Below are positions 24,480 to 36,289 of a stretch of DNA of 64,000 nt, one piece after another. The position numbers and the translations under genes were made by a program. Numbering within the stretch: the stretch's first letter is position 1; each line of letters opens with the position of its first letter. The notes beneath the pieces are model-generated. The model did no database searches. It saw nothing but the letters and a program-made list of their open reading frames with translations, and was not told the DNA's origin. The stretch comes from Megamerina dolium (taxonomy: Eukaryota > Arthropoda > Insecta > Diptera > Megamerinidae), in NCBI GenBank assembly GCA_963854835.1, contig OY978526.1, positions 23,280,334-23,344,333 of the forward strand, read 5' to 3'.

Positions 24480-25480
24480 TTGTGCTGTATAATGTCTATT
24501 TCAAACATACTTACACGTAGATTGAAATAATCGTATGTGCCATAGTGCACAAAAGTATAGTCAAGAACATACTTTTGTATGAGAGCTAGGCTTATGCTTT
24601 ATTCTATTCTATCGATTTTCAGATATGTCTATTAATTAGTAAATATAATCATATATACCAAGTTTCAACTTGCTAACTTTATATTTTCTTGCGAAAAGTG
24701 TAAAAACCTGCATATAGAAGCATAAGTTTGTATGTGAAGTAGACATAGTTTTTATCCGATTCTGTCCATTTTTGAATATGTACATTCAATATTAAATATA
24801 ATTATAATTACAAAATTTCAACTTAATATCTTTTTATTTTCTTGCGAAAAGTGTAAAAATCTGCATACATAAGCTTAAGTTTGTATGAGAGGTAGACGTG
24901 ATTTTTATCCGATTCCACCCATTTTCGAACACATATATTTATTAGTAAATGTAAATATATATACCAAGTTTCAGCTTGATAACTTTATATTTTCGTGCGA
25001 AAAGTGTAAAAACCTGCATACAGAAGCATAAGTTTGTATGAGAGGTAAGCGTGGTTTTTATCCGTTGCCGCCCATTTTCGATTATGTGTATAAGTTAGTA
25101 AATATAACCCTACGTACTGAATTTCGGCTTGATAATTTCATATTTTCGATCGCAAAGCGTGAAAACATCTTTCCAACAACAAATTTTTATATGGAATATA
25201 GGCGTGTTTTTCATCCGATTACCTCAATTTTCTAATATATTCATGCTGTAGCAAAAATATCATTATATACCAAGTCTTAATTCGATATTCTCATATATTT
25301 GTACGAAAAATACGATAATATGCATTCAGCAGCATATTTTTGTATGGGAGGAACGTGTAATTATTATCTGATCGCATTCATTTTTTTATATGTATCAATC
25401 TTGTGGTCAGATTATTCATATATTCAAATATTCAGATATTCAACATCACACTTTTGTATTTGAGGTAGCCAGGGGTTGAA
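24480..25480 (+). repeat. Tandem array, family 1 (about 153 bp unit, 6-7 units)
   Basis: The TATGRGAGGTAG block starts at 24578, 24731, 24884, 25037, 25190 and 25343 (all spacings 153), then a shortened unit at 25457. Each unit repeats GCGAAAAGTGTAAAAACCTG, CCGATT-C-CCATTTT and CAAGTTTCAGCTTGATAAC. The array is interrupted by a retrotransposon fragment at 25490-26480 and resumes at 26490-26590. Confidence 0.92.
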
Positions 25481-25489
25481 AGAAACCAG

Positions 25490-26480
25490 GTAATCTGACT
25501 GGACACCTAGAGATATTAAACAAGGTTGGAAATGTTACACATATGACCAGGTAAGTGACCACAGAGACCAAGTACTCAATTTTACCATGAGATATAAATT
25601 CATTTTCCCATCAAGGGAGGAGTGGAACGTTTGTACAACATGGATACGACGATTCGCAAAAATGATATACAGATGGATCCAAAACACTTTAGGGTATAGG
25701 AGCAGGAATAGTGGGACCTAGAACACACAAATCAATAACACTAAGTGCGGACACCACAATTTTCCATGCAGAGCTTTATGTGGAAATCCTATGCAAAAGA
25801 GGACTCCCAAGAGTCAAAATTAAAATACTCTCAGACAGTCAATCACTCCTTAAAGCTCTTAAAAGCTACACATTCACATAAAAAGTCCCAACAGAGTGTA
25901 ACAATACATTCAACAAACTGTCCATCCACAATCAGGCCACTCTGATCTTGGTGCCCGGACACGAAGGCAATGAAAAGGTGGACCTTTATGTCAAAAAGGG
26001 GCTGAAAGGCAATTTATCGGTCCAATCCCGTTCTGTGGCTTGAATAAAAACAACATAAAACAGGATACCAAGAAATGGGTCCAACATAAAATCAGAGAAT
26101 ATTGGAATAACACTGGGGGTCTCAACCACTCCAAAAAATTCCTGAGCTTTGATGCCAAAAGAGCAAATATCGCTCTCTCCTTAAACAAAAAGAATCTTTA
26201 ATTACTCTCCGGAACACTAACGGACCACTTCATATGCAATAAACACTTACACAAAATAGGAGTATCCAACACAAGTACTTGCATATTCTGCTGTGATGAG
26301 GAAGAGTTCATGGAACACTTAATCACAACCTGTGATGCACTAGGCCATAGGAGGAACAAAGTCCAAGGTTCATACCTACTAGAGGATGAAGACCTCCAAA
26401 TGCTCCCCCCGAAGGAGTTGGGGTGTGCATAATAGACCAGATTGATCACGGTGCATAAAGGCCTTAGCCTAACCCGTACT
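25490..26480 (+). mobile_element. Non-LTR retrotransposon fragment with complete RNase H motifs
   Basis: Plus-strand translation in shifting frames gives IYTDGSKT (first Asp), DTTIFHAELYVE (Glu), KILSDSQSLLKALKS (second Asp) and LILVPGHEGNEKVD (His-Asp region), so the RNase H D-E-D-H pattern is visible. Next come FIGPIPFCGLNKNNIKQ, LSGTLTDHFICNKHLHKIGV and STCIFCCDEEEFMEHLITTC, a Cys/His tail. Upstream text (NLTGHLEILNKV) matches the pre-RNase H segment of the same class. Compared with 18505-19210 it is more complete but also has stops and frameshifts. It is flanked on both sides by family 1 repeats, so it appears to have inserted into that array. Confidence 0.87.
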
Positions 26481-26489
26481 ACCATCAGC

Positions 26490-26590
26490 ATTACCATTAG
26501 ACAGGGGTTTCATACAATTTTGTCCATTTTCTAATATATCCATCCAGTGGTAAGACTGATAATATATACCAAGTTTTTCTTCGAAAACTT
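26490..26590 (+). repeat. Family 1 partial unit after the retrotransposon
   Basis: TTTCATACAATTTTGTCC, ATTTTCTAATATATCCATC and ATATATACCAAGTTT follow the family 1 order, continuing the array broken at 25480. Confidence 0.7.
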
Positions 26591-27113
26591 CTTATTTATT
26601 TATAGTTATCGTGCTAACAAACTAACAGACATAGCTAAATCGACTTACATCATGATTCTGATGTTATGGCCTTTGAGTGTAGGGTATACAAATGTATACA
26701 ATGTATTTATTGCAAACAACTATTATTCAATGGATCGTATTAAAAAGATATCCACTTTTAATGCACAAAATAATGCACAACAAACGAGTCATTAAAAATA
26801 ATGCATACTGGCACTATGAGTACATAACTATTATTAATACTCATCGTATTCTATACCAACTAGTTCGATAGTATATAGAAGGTGTGAAAAACTAATAGTT
26901 TGAGATAAAATCAATAATAGAGTATTACAGAGTGCATCATATATATAATATCTGTTTAATTCATTGCTTTGTAATACTAACATTTAAATTTTATATAATG
27001 ATGTGTATTTTGCTTGAATATTGGTATTGATGTGATGTGTATGCAAATTGGTTGATAATTACCAAGCTGATGGACACATTTTTCGTGGACAGATACTCAT
27101 TATATCAGGGGTA
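26591..27113. other. AT-rich intron sequence, nothing recognised
   Basis: No gene or repeat family recognised. The 82-codon ORF overlapping the start is AT-driven. Confidence 0.55.
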
Positions 27114-28218
27114 GTAAAAAGAAATCAATTTTTTCCCCAATAGTTGGCTTTAGTAACCTGTATCTTACGTTGTATAAGTGCGATCGAGTTACAATAGATG
27201 GCGTTAGAAAGATAGGATTTCGTACTAAATAAACTTTTCAGGCGGTTTTGTGATTTCTTGACTCAGTATTGTTTAAGCACGCGTCAAAGATGGACACCAG
27301 TAAAGAGAAAATACGCCATATTTTACAGTTTTTCTTCGATAAAGATGAAAACGCAAGCCAGACGGCTGAAAATGTGAATAGTATTTTTAGTCCTGACATC
27401 CAATCACGTGCCATTTTGGTTTCGTTGATTCCATTCCGGTAATTTTGATGTCAAAGATGAACCACGCTCTGGAAGGCCAATTGTCGAAAATATCGATAAA
27501 ATAATGGAAATCGTCGAGTCCAGGAGCTAAACATAGTACAAAAAACCTTATGGAACCACTTAAACAGGGCTGGATACAAAAAGAATCTCGATGTATGGGT
27601 GTCACACGAGTTAATGCAAAAAAAACCTCATAGACCGAATTTGCTGCTGAATCGCAACAAAATCGATGCATTTCTAAAGCGGATGGTTACTGGTGATAAA
27701 AAGTGAGTCATGTGTTTTGTTATGTGTTTAGTGGAATTGGCAGGGGATCATCTACTATGAGCTGCTCCCCTACGGCCAAACTCTTAATTTGGACCTGTAC
27801 TGTCAAAAATTGGATTGTCTGAAGGAAGCAATCGCCCAGAAGCGGCCAGCTTTGGCCAATAGGAGATGAATTGTGTTCCATCATCACAACGCCAGGCCAC
27901 ACACATTGATAGTGACTCGCCAGAAGCTGCGGGAGCTTGGATACGAGGTTCTTATGCATCCACCTTATAGTCCGGCTCTGGCATCAAGTGATTACTACCT
28001 GTTCCTGTCTATGACGATTGATTTTGTTGGTGAAAAATTCGCCTCAAGAGAAGCTTGTGAAAATCGACTGTCCCAGTTTTTTTTTTGGAAATATGGACGA
28101 GGGTTTTTATGAGAGTGGCATTATGAAATTACGGTGCATATTTTACCTAAATCGGATCATTCTAACTATGCTAAATAAAACCTTAAATTTAATGCGAAAA
28201 TAATGGATTTCTTTTTAC
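27114..28218 (+). mobile_element. Mariner element (cecropia-like), copy 1, degenerate
   Basis: Terminal repeats: GTAAAAAGAAATCAATTTTT at the left and its reverse-type partner ending TGGATTTCTTTTTAC at the right, with TA on both sides (27112-27113, 28219-28220). The plus strand starts near 27291 with MDTSKEKIRHILQFFFD and continues in shifting frames: LWNHLNRAGYKKNLDVWVSH, FLKRMVTGDKK (Glu-to-Lys after the first catalytic Asp), then a deletion of the usual 'W-x-x-Y-D-N' part, FHHHNARPHTLIVTRQKL (second catalytic Asp replaced by His) and LASSDYYLFLSMT (third Asp present). Many frameshifts. Same family as 34275-35547 on the other strand. Confidence 0.9.
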
Positions 28219-30242
28219 TAACTTTGACTCTGTGGTATTGACATATGTACCTCCCAAATTCTATAGTGTCTATCATCATCTATAAATGAAAAACTTTAAA
28301 GTTGATTATCTGATTTCGATGGGAGAAGAGAAAAGAACTGCATATGACAATTGCAGCAACAATAAGAAAAACATCTATATAACGGTGACAATAACACAGT
28401 ATTATGTGATTAAGAATATCAACAACAACAACAACAATAACAGACCCATAAATTGCATGTGTGTTAACGTGAAGTGCTGGTGGTGCATCAACGTGGTTTT
28501 TTGTTGTGGTAATACCATTGGCGACGACCGGATCGTAACATAGCATCTGTGCTATGTAAATCACATCGGTCTGATGGCATATAAAAAATTGTTTTTCTCA
28601 CATAAATATTATATGATATGGTATGATGAGTGAGAAGGTGAAAAGTGTCAGTTAGACAGATGATGTGTTCCATATGTTTGTTATTTCGCTATTTTGATTT
28701 TTTCTGTTTTTTTTTTTTGTGGTTTGTTTTTAATTGTCTAACAATCATTTGAGTCGAATATTCTGAGTCAATGAATACAATGGATAAAATGATAAGCCGA
28801 ACATGGACGTGAACCATTCTAATATCACATACATTAATATTTCTATAATAGGACACAATTGAACTACTGCATGTATAACGATTCAACCATACAATCGCAG
28901 GCAATATGAAAGCAAAGTGTAATAATAAGCAGAATTTATGTAAACTACAATAAGTGTAGATGATAAGAAATGGCTACGAAGCCGTGGAATTGAAAATGAA
29001 ATATTTTTTCAATAAATATGGCAATAGAACACGCCCAATGCAGATGCTCGATGCCATAAAGAAAATGTTTGAATTCTTGTAACATGACATTTGGCAATTT
29101 GTTGCCATTATTGGCAGGAAAGTGGCGCATAAAATGAACGAGCACCAAAGACGATAAAGCATGAAAAATAAATTAAAATGAAATGTTATGCCCACGCCCA
29201 TAAAACAGCCCACAGTATTGGCAATAACAGTATCATCGGATTGCATACACACTCCTGTTACATATATACTTACCATAAATATGGTGAAGAGTTATTTGCA
29301 ACATGATACGAGGTCATTAAATTCACATTATTGTATTGCTGCTTCGGCCGGCGCTATCGTCATCATAGAGAGCGCGAGCGCGCGGGTTACACACAAATAA
29401 AATTGCAAACAATTGAAATGCTCTCACAGTCTGTCTGATATATCAATTCGCAAAGCATGCCGCCACAACTCGTGAGTAATTCATGCGAAACACTTTGGCG
29501 TCGCCACATGAGCAGCATCACGGCGTCGCTTTGCTGCTGCCTGTCAACTTTTGCATTTGCTGCAAATTATTTATGGCACGACGAGTTGATGTATTCTGGA
29601 GCTTCACATCTATCAACTTTTTTACGAAGTGCTGTCTGCATTTTGTCGATATCCGGCCGATGAGTATCTAAATTGCCTTTGCTGCTTCCTGCACGAACAT
29701 TTCGGCACAAATGATGAATTAGTATGTTGGCTGCTGCTGATGATGCATAGGAATCTTTATGTGTTACATACATACATACATACATACACACATACATACA
29801 CTATATACATTTTATTCTACGATTCGATTGGATTGTTCAAGTGTGCGGCGCAAAAGATAAGCAAATTCTTTCAAGTGTAGGATGAGAGTTAGTCGAATAT
29901 TTTGGCTGTCGATTGGATATAAATTTATTGTTCAACGAAAGGAATTGCATGCGTATAACAAAAAAAAAAGAAAAACAAACAAAAAAAAATTAACTTCCAG
30001 AATATGAAATGATAGTGATGGTAGGTAGTCATTTTTTGATGTGAAATTATATTGAAATTGTGCTAAAAAAGATTAGGTTGAATGCCACATTTCGAAATTT
30101 ATATTCGTCGAAATTGCTTTTTATGATGGGATATTGAGTGCACGTATAAATACATGCATGATGTGTATGTATAGCCGTAGATATGCATTGAACGTAGAAA
30201 TGCAATGGTGACTTTTATGCGAAGCGAGCTTATTTTCTTATA
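28219..30242. other. Intron sequence, no gene seen
   Basis: The 29440-29720 part has higher GC than its surroundings and overlapping short ORFs on both strands, none with a known domain. A CATA tetranucleotide run lies at 29765-29801. Nothing else recognised. Confidence 0.5.
29765..29801. repeat. CATA tetranucleotide microsatellite
   Basis: CATACATA repeats with one CACA interruption. Confidence 0.93.
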
Positions 30243-30485
30243 TATTTGTATATAGTTGGCACTTATAGGCTCCAAAGAACTGCAGCTTATTTTCGTAAAT
30301 TGTTGTAATTATAATTGTAATTCTTTTCAATGCTATTGGAAGAAACCTACTTATACTATTGACCAGCTTCAGATGATAGGACCATGGAAACATTACTTTT
30401 CCTATCTTCGTTGCAGAGCTCTTTAAGAAGTTCATCCATTGCCAATTACTTGCTGACAAATGACAAATGTGAGCAACATCCGTCC
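30243..30485 (-). repeat. Worn tRNA-derived SINE body
   Basis: On the minus strand it keeps CAGCAAGTAATTGGCAATG, AACTTCTTAAAGAGCTCTG, AGGTTTCTTCCAATAGCAT and the AAGTGCCA tail in SINE order. The tRNA-like head is absent. Confidence 0.5.
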
Positions 30486-30639
30486 TTTGTTTCAAACAAT
30501 CGATAATGTTCTGTGCTCTAGGAATGGTATATAAACTTTCGAAATTTAATGCTTAATTTTTTAAGGCCGAAAATATTTCAATAAACTCAAGCATTGTCTA
30601 AAAATCACAAAATACTGAGTACTGACGAAATATCCAAAA

Positions 30640-32110
30640 CTTTGAAATGAACTCCGAACATTTCTTGGATGAAGCCTCTTGTCCATTCGATATACCTGCA
30701 CTATATGCACTTTACTATATCAATATCGACATACCACTCCTCCAGCTCATGATTGCACCATATTCGGTACACACGAGCAGCGCAAATAATCCTAAAGTTC
30801 TTGTGTACGACTTTTTCCCCTACAACTTTAAACAACCACTGAGCTCATGATTGCACCATATTCGGTATACACGACCAGCGCAAATAATCCTAAAGTTCTT
30901 GCGTACGACTTTTTCCCCTACAACTTTAAACAACCTCTGATCTGAGTTGGAAAAGTAAAGATTTGTATGCTACATATGAATGCAGCTATAATGAGACGCT
31001 TCTACACTGTGATTTTCATTCTTCCAAAGAGGACTTCAATTCTCAGTTGCTTCCTTAATCGAAAATAATACCTGCTTCACGATTCTTCGTCTGACCTCTG
31101 TGCTGACATTGTTCACAGTTGCTTCCCTAGTCCAAATTATCACATATTTCTTAATTCTTTGCTCAAACTGTACGCTGACGTCTTTACTAGAGTCCATGCT
31201 AGTTCCGAGATATACAAAATCCCTAACTACTCGACTTCGAAAATCTATTTTTCAACAGTGACGTGTTGCTCAATATGTCGTGAGGTCTACTTACCGACTA
31301 CTTTAGGTAGACGCTTCTTCTACGACCTAACCGAACTCTCAACAATTAACACAACATCGTTAGCTCAGTTTATCTACCAATAATCATAAGTGCTTCGGAA
31401 GTAAATGATTGAGATTTCTTCTCTCTCTTTTCTTCCTCCTGCCACGACCTTTAGCTCTTCTTTTGGGTAATGGGTATCGATCTGTTTCCTTTTATGGGTA
31501 CTGCACGTAGTGTAAAAATTAAATATATGGTAGAATTAACGGGGTTTAGGCTACACTAATAAAGTCTACGGTTTTAAGGGTGGGATTTAGCCTATCATAG
31601 AGTACCTATGCTAAAACCTTATATGCGATGCTAATGAGACTTATTCCGCGATAGTGGCGCCTCTTTTTTATGTATGGGGCACAGTACACTGCGGCTCCGC
31701 TCGGGCTTGCTATCGTCCGACCATAAAATCTACTTATAAGCCATTGTATGTAGTCAAATAACTTATAGTCTCTGCTTTTAAACAACTCAAAATACAGTCC
31801 ATCAGACCATCAGTATTGTTTTTCCTCAGCCTTTTGGCGGGTCTTCTGACCTCATAATAGTCGGTAGATGGAACATCAATACCATCATCCGTATTCTCCA
31901 TCGGCACAATTATTGTTGATGTCACCATTCAGTAACCTGGAGAAGTTTTCCCAGCAAAGATTCAGTATACTCAGGACATCTGTAACCAGAATCCATTTTT
32001 TGTCATGACAGTAAGAGTCTCCGGGAATGAGACCTTCTCTTAGGTGCTTGATCTTGATCTCGTAATATTTATGTCTTTTATTGTCTATCTTCTTGCGCCT
32101 GGAAAGCAAA
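30640..32110 (-). mobile_element. Non-LTR retrotransposon remnant, minus strand
   Basis: Reading the minus strand from 32110 down: DSYCHDKKWILVTDVLSILN, WENFSRLLNGDIN and DDGIDVPSTDYYEVRRPAKR (the linker between endonuclease and polymerase), then after a gap HYRGISLISIAYKVL (polymerase motif, usual N-Y-R-G-I-S-L). The middle of the polymerase is lost. Next come RDFVYLGTSMDSSKDVSVQ (near 31190) and FRIICAGRVYRIWCNHEL (near 30850). A 98-bp segment (30744-30939) is present twice. Same broad family as the copies near 10-15 kb. The 83- and 64-codon minus-strand ORFs at 31734-32136 are its fragments. Confidence 0.75.
30744..30939. repeat. 98-bp tandem duplication inside the retrotransposon remnant
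   Basis: AGCTCATGATTGCACCATAT begins at 30744 and again at 30842, and the two 98-bp copies differ at only a few positions. A relatively young local duplication within an older fossil. Confidence 0.92.
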
Positions 32111-32119
32111 ATAGCAAAT

Positions 32120-34270
32120 AAAATATCGTAGTACAAAAAATATGATGAAAAATTGTCATTTATAAAATTTTATAATCTATTTTTAATGGAGATTTTTCAC
32201 AAATCGTTTGCAATACAACAACAAATTTTTAAATCACTTCATAGAGGCCACTCTAATACACATTTACTTTGCATTTTCATCCTGTATTTAAATATGTTTT
32301 AATTGAGAATAAAAAAAAAATATATCGCGCAATTTTAATGTCATGTGAGAATATTTTGCAAGAGGATAGTCAGTCTAAATTGAATAAAAATCAATTAAAT
32401 AGAATTTAATTTTACAAAAACATGTTATAGTGCATATAATATATGATATACAAGCTCATATTACATGTAAATATTCTTTAATGTTTTTCTGTGTGTTTGT
32501 GTAGTTCTATGGTTCAAACATATGCATTAGAGTGGTTCAGATTTGTATGAAGAAAATGAAAATTGTTATAATTTTCGAATAGCGGTATATAATTATTCGC
32601 CATTCTAACATATTTTAATTTTCCACAATTGCAAGAATTTGCGTATTTAGAGAAAAAATCTAACTCTATTAAGCTTGCTCCAATTTAGACAATTTATAAA
32701 TTGAATCCACTTTACAATGTTGAACCTCTCTAATGTACATATTTATATATGAAGGTATGTATGCGTTTACGTAGAGCTTAACTTGTATTTGTTTTTCATT
32801 AATTGCAACGGTAAATATTAGCATTTTAATGATAAATAGCTCGAGCAAGCACATAAAGGCGCGCAAACACACACACACACACACATAGAGAGAGAGACTC
32901 ATATCGAATGCATTTGCATACACTCATTGATATTGAATCACATACATTGGAGTGTGTATGTTACCGTCAAAGCAGATTAGTTCTGGGTTGAATCACAGGA
33001 TTTTGTGCAGCATGCAGTACGACTTATTCAAATTTATCCATTAGTATGAGTCATTCTCTACTGCCCACTCATCATTATTAATATTTGAGTGTGTGTGTGT
33101 GTGTGTGAGTGTGTGTGTATTTATAGTGGCGAATGTATAATGCTCATAGCAATAAATTAGTTACATTTATTTACGCATTACAACACATTCGATGTGTGTG
33201 TGTGTGCATATGAATATCCCAGCAAACTAATATATATCCGCCAAAGGTGGGTAATAAGAGGAAAATATATTTTTAGGGTTTTGTATTTCTCTATACAAGA
33301 ATTGCCATTTTTAACATTATATGTTTAAATATTATTGAAATTATTAAAACATTTATTTCTTCTTTTTCAATATACACTTATTTAGAACGCTTCACCTCCC
33401 ACGAGAACATTATATGACATCTGTCTATGCGATTTAGCGCCAGTAATACCCATTCGCCCACTAGTATGTACTTGTTTGTATGTATAGAGTGTTGTCTCGA
33501 ATATAGGGACAACGTTTAATTAACTGCTATTGTGTTATGCTGATATCTTATCAGTTAATTAATTGCCTGTTTGAGCCACTCTGTACATGTACATATATGA
33601 GTATGAACGCTCATCTATCTACACATTCATGTTGGAAATGTTCATATTATCCAGATCGTATACAATTTGCACTAAATTACATTTTAAATCGTATTGAAAA
33701 TTTAATATTGTATTTATTACAACCACATTTTGGGGTCTCATTTCACAACCCACATCCACAATATCTCGATCTAATCCAATTTTCTTGTCGATAGTTTCTA
33801 TACTGGAATTTATCGTGTTCATTTGTGCATTACATGGTATAATGTTACACTTACATATTTACGAATATGTGTGCATACACATTAATTGCCACACTTTTGA
33901 AGTTATTCTTATTACTGTGCATAATGTTGCTATTTCTATTGCTGCTCTTGCAGTTGTTATTGGTGCTATAATGTCTTCAATAATTAATCAAATAATAATG
34001 ATAGTAATTCATAACACTTTCATATCTGCATTGGTAATTACATTAAACTACCATTTGTGTATGTCACTTTGATATTGATATAACGATTATACAACGTATA
34101 AGTATGTGGCCATAATAACAATCGCCAATTTTAATTGTGCCTGCTTTTGTAGAGTATTTGGTCAGTCATTGCTACTTTTCACTCACTTGTGGTCTATTGG
34201 TCTTTTGATACTTGCGCGGGAGACAGAATCATCTTTATCTTTGTTGGCTCCCATCATCGGATTTCAAATA
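32120..34270. other. AT-rich intron sequence, no gene seen
   Basis: Microsatellites (CA then GA at 32867-32896; GT at 33086-33120; GT near 33194-33208). No recognised exon, RNA or transposon. Confidence 0.55.
33086..33120. repeat. GT microsatellite
   Basis: GT dinucleotides with a single GAGT interruption. Confidence 0.92.
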
Positions 34271-34274
34271 TAAA

Positions 34275-35547
34275 GTAAAAAGAAATCCATTATTGCATTA
34301 AATTGAATGTTTTTTTTAGCATAGTTCGAATGATCCGATTGAGATCAAATATGCATCGTTTTGTTCGATAACTTGTTGCCATTTTGAAGGTAATTTCATA
34401 ATGCCACTCTCATCAAAACCCTCGTCCCTATTGGCATAAAACTGGGACAGTCGATTTTCACAAGCTTCTCTTGAGTCGAATTTTTCACCAACAAAATCAT
34501 TCGTCATAGACAGGAACAGGTAGTAATCACTTGATGCCAGACCCGCACTATAAGGTGGATGCATAAGAACCTCGTAACCAAGCTCCCGGAGCTTCTGGCG
34601 AGTCACAATCAATGTGTGTGGCCTGGCGTTGTTCTGATGGAACATAATTCCTCTCCTATTGGCCAAAGCTGTCCGCTTCTGGGCGATTGCTTCCTTCAGA
34701 CGATCCAATTGTTGACAGTATAGGTCCGAATTAGGAGTTTGGCCGTAGAGAAGCAGCTCATAGTAGATGATTCCCTGCCAATCCCACCAAAACACATAGC
34801 AAAACCTTCCTGACCGTCAATCCTGGCGGTGGCCAACGTTTGCGCCGGCTCACCGCGTTTCGACCACGACCGTTTTCGCTTGACGTTGTCGTAAGTGACC
34901 CACTTTTCATCACCAGTAACCATCCGCTTCAAAAATGGATCGATTTTGTTGTGATTAAGCAGCGATTCGCAGATGAAAATTCGGTCCATGAGGTTTTTTT
35001 TGCGTTAACTCGTGTGGCACCCATACGTCAAGGTTCTTTTTGTATCCAACCTTATTTAAATGGTTCCAAACGGATTTTTGTGCAATGTTTAACTCCTGGG
35101 CAATAGAAGCGGCGCTTACATGATGCTCAGACTCGACGATTTCCATTATTTTATCGATATTTTCGACAATTGGCCTTCCAGACCGTGGTGCATCTTTGAT
35201 ATCAAAATTACCGGAACGGAATCGACTAAACCAAAATTGCACGTGATTGGCTGTTTACAGTATCAGGACCATAAACACTATTTACATTTTCAGCCGTCTG
35301 GCTTACGTTTTCGCCTTTATCGAAGAAAAATTGTAAAATATGGCGTATTTTCTCTTTAATGGTGTCCATTTTTGACGCGTACTCAAACAATACTGAGTCA
35401 AGCAATCTGCCAAAACTGGCTGAAAAGTTTATTTAGTACGAAATCCTATCTTTCTAACGCCATCTAGCGTAACCCGATCGCACATATACAACGCGAGATA
35501 CAGATTACGAAAGCCATCTATTGGAAAAATAATGGATTTCTTTTTAC
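34275..35547 (-). mobile_element. Mariner element (cecropia-like), copy 2, near full length
   Basis: Ends GTAAAAAGAAATCCATTATT (left) and AATAATGGATTTCTTTTTAC (right) are matching inverted repeats; TA follows at 35548. At about 1.27 kb it has full mariner length. The minus-strand transposase starts near 35371 (MDTIKEKIRHILQFFFDKGE) and is split by two or more frameshifts. Pieces are FWFSRFRSGNFDIKDAPRSG, MVTGDEKWVTYDN (first catalytic Asp), WWDWQGIIYYELL, FHQNNARPHTLIVTRQKL (second catalytic Asp replaced by Asn), LASSDYYLFLSMT (third Asp) and IMKLPSKWQQVIEQNDAYL. The longest intact piece is 159 codons (34316-34795). Inactive, but the best-preserved transposase in the window. Confidence 0.93.
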
Positions 35548-36289
35548 TACACCTGATACTACACCTGATAGCTCAAAAATAATTTAATTTCTTTTAATAA
35601 GGTTTAATTTAATTTTAATTTAATTTAATTTTTTTTGGATTGTATATAGAAATTTTTGTAGATATCAACACTAGCCATTGAATTCGATATATTCAATATA
35701 ATATAAATGCGTCATATTAAATTCATTTTAATAAAGTTGACTTATATGTACATGCAAAGCTTCTTTGTGATGATGCTGATTTTAATTATATAGATAATAA
35801 AGTGATTGTTTGAGTGCTACTACTATTTATAATATTAAAATATTCTAAATACAAAATACTCAAAATACTCTACATACCTTTTAATGGGATTCATTGACGA
35901 CTTTTTTGTTTTTAATATCAAACAGTACTCAATTTGGTTGTATCTATTTAAATTTGGACATGTGTAGAAAATATCAATTATTGGAAAAAATGAAGTGGCA
36001 TACCACTGCGCCATATGCTGTACATTGTTGCAACCACAGTATGTTCATCGATCTGGGCAGAGCAGCAACTACATGTATGAATACAAATATACCTTGAATA
36101 CAATAGTATATGGGACAATGGACTGCAAGTGGCAAAAAGTCATATTTCAAATGTGTAATTTTTTTTTTTTTGTAATATTAAATTTTAGCGTAATATGTGA
36201 AGTACATACATATATGGAATCACCCTGAGTTCCATAACTCAGTGTTTGGTGATTGCTTTAACCCGTAAGCAATTTTGCTGAAAATTGGT
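35548..36289. other. AT-rich intron sequence, nothing recognised
   Basis: A duplicated ACACCTGATA lies just outside the mariner end; otherwise no feature. Confidence 0.5.

Noticed and set aside
28286..28564. Overlapping ORFs on both strands
   Set aside because: Asn- or Val-rich products of an AAC/AAT repeat near 28420-28440.
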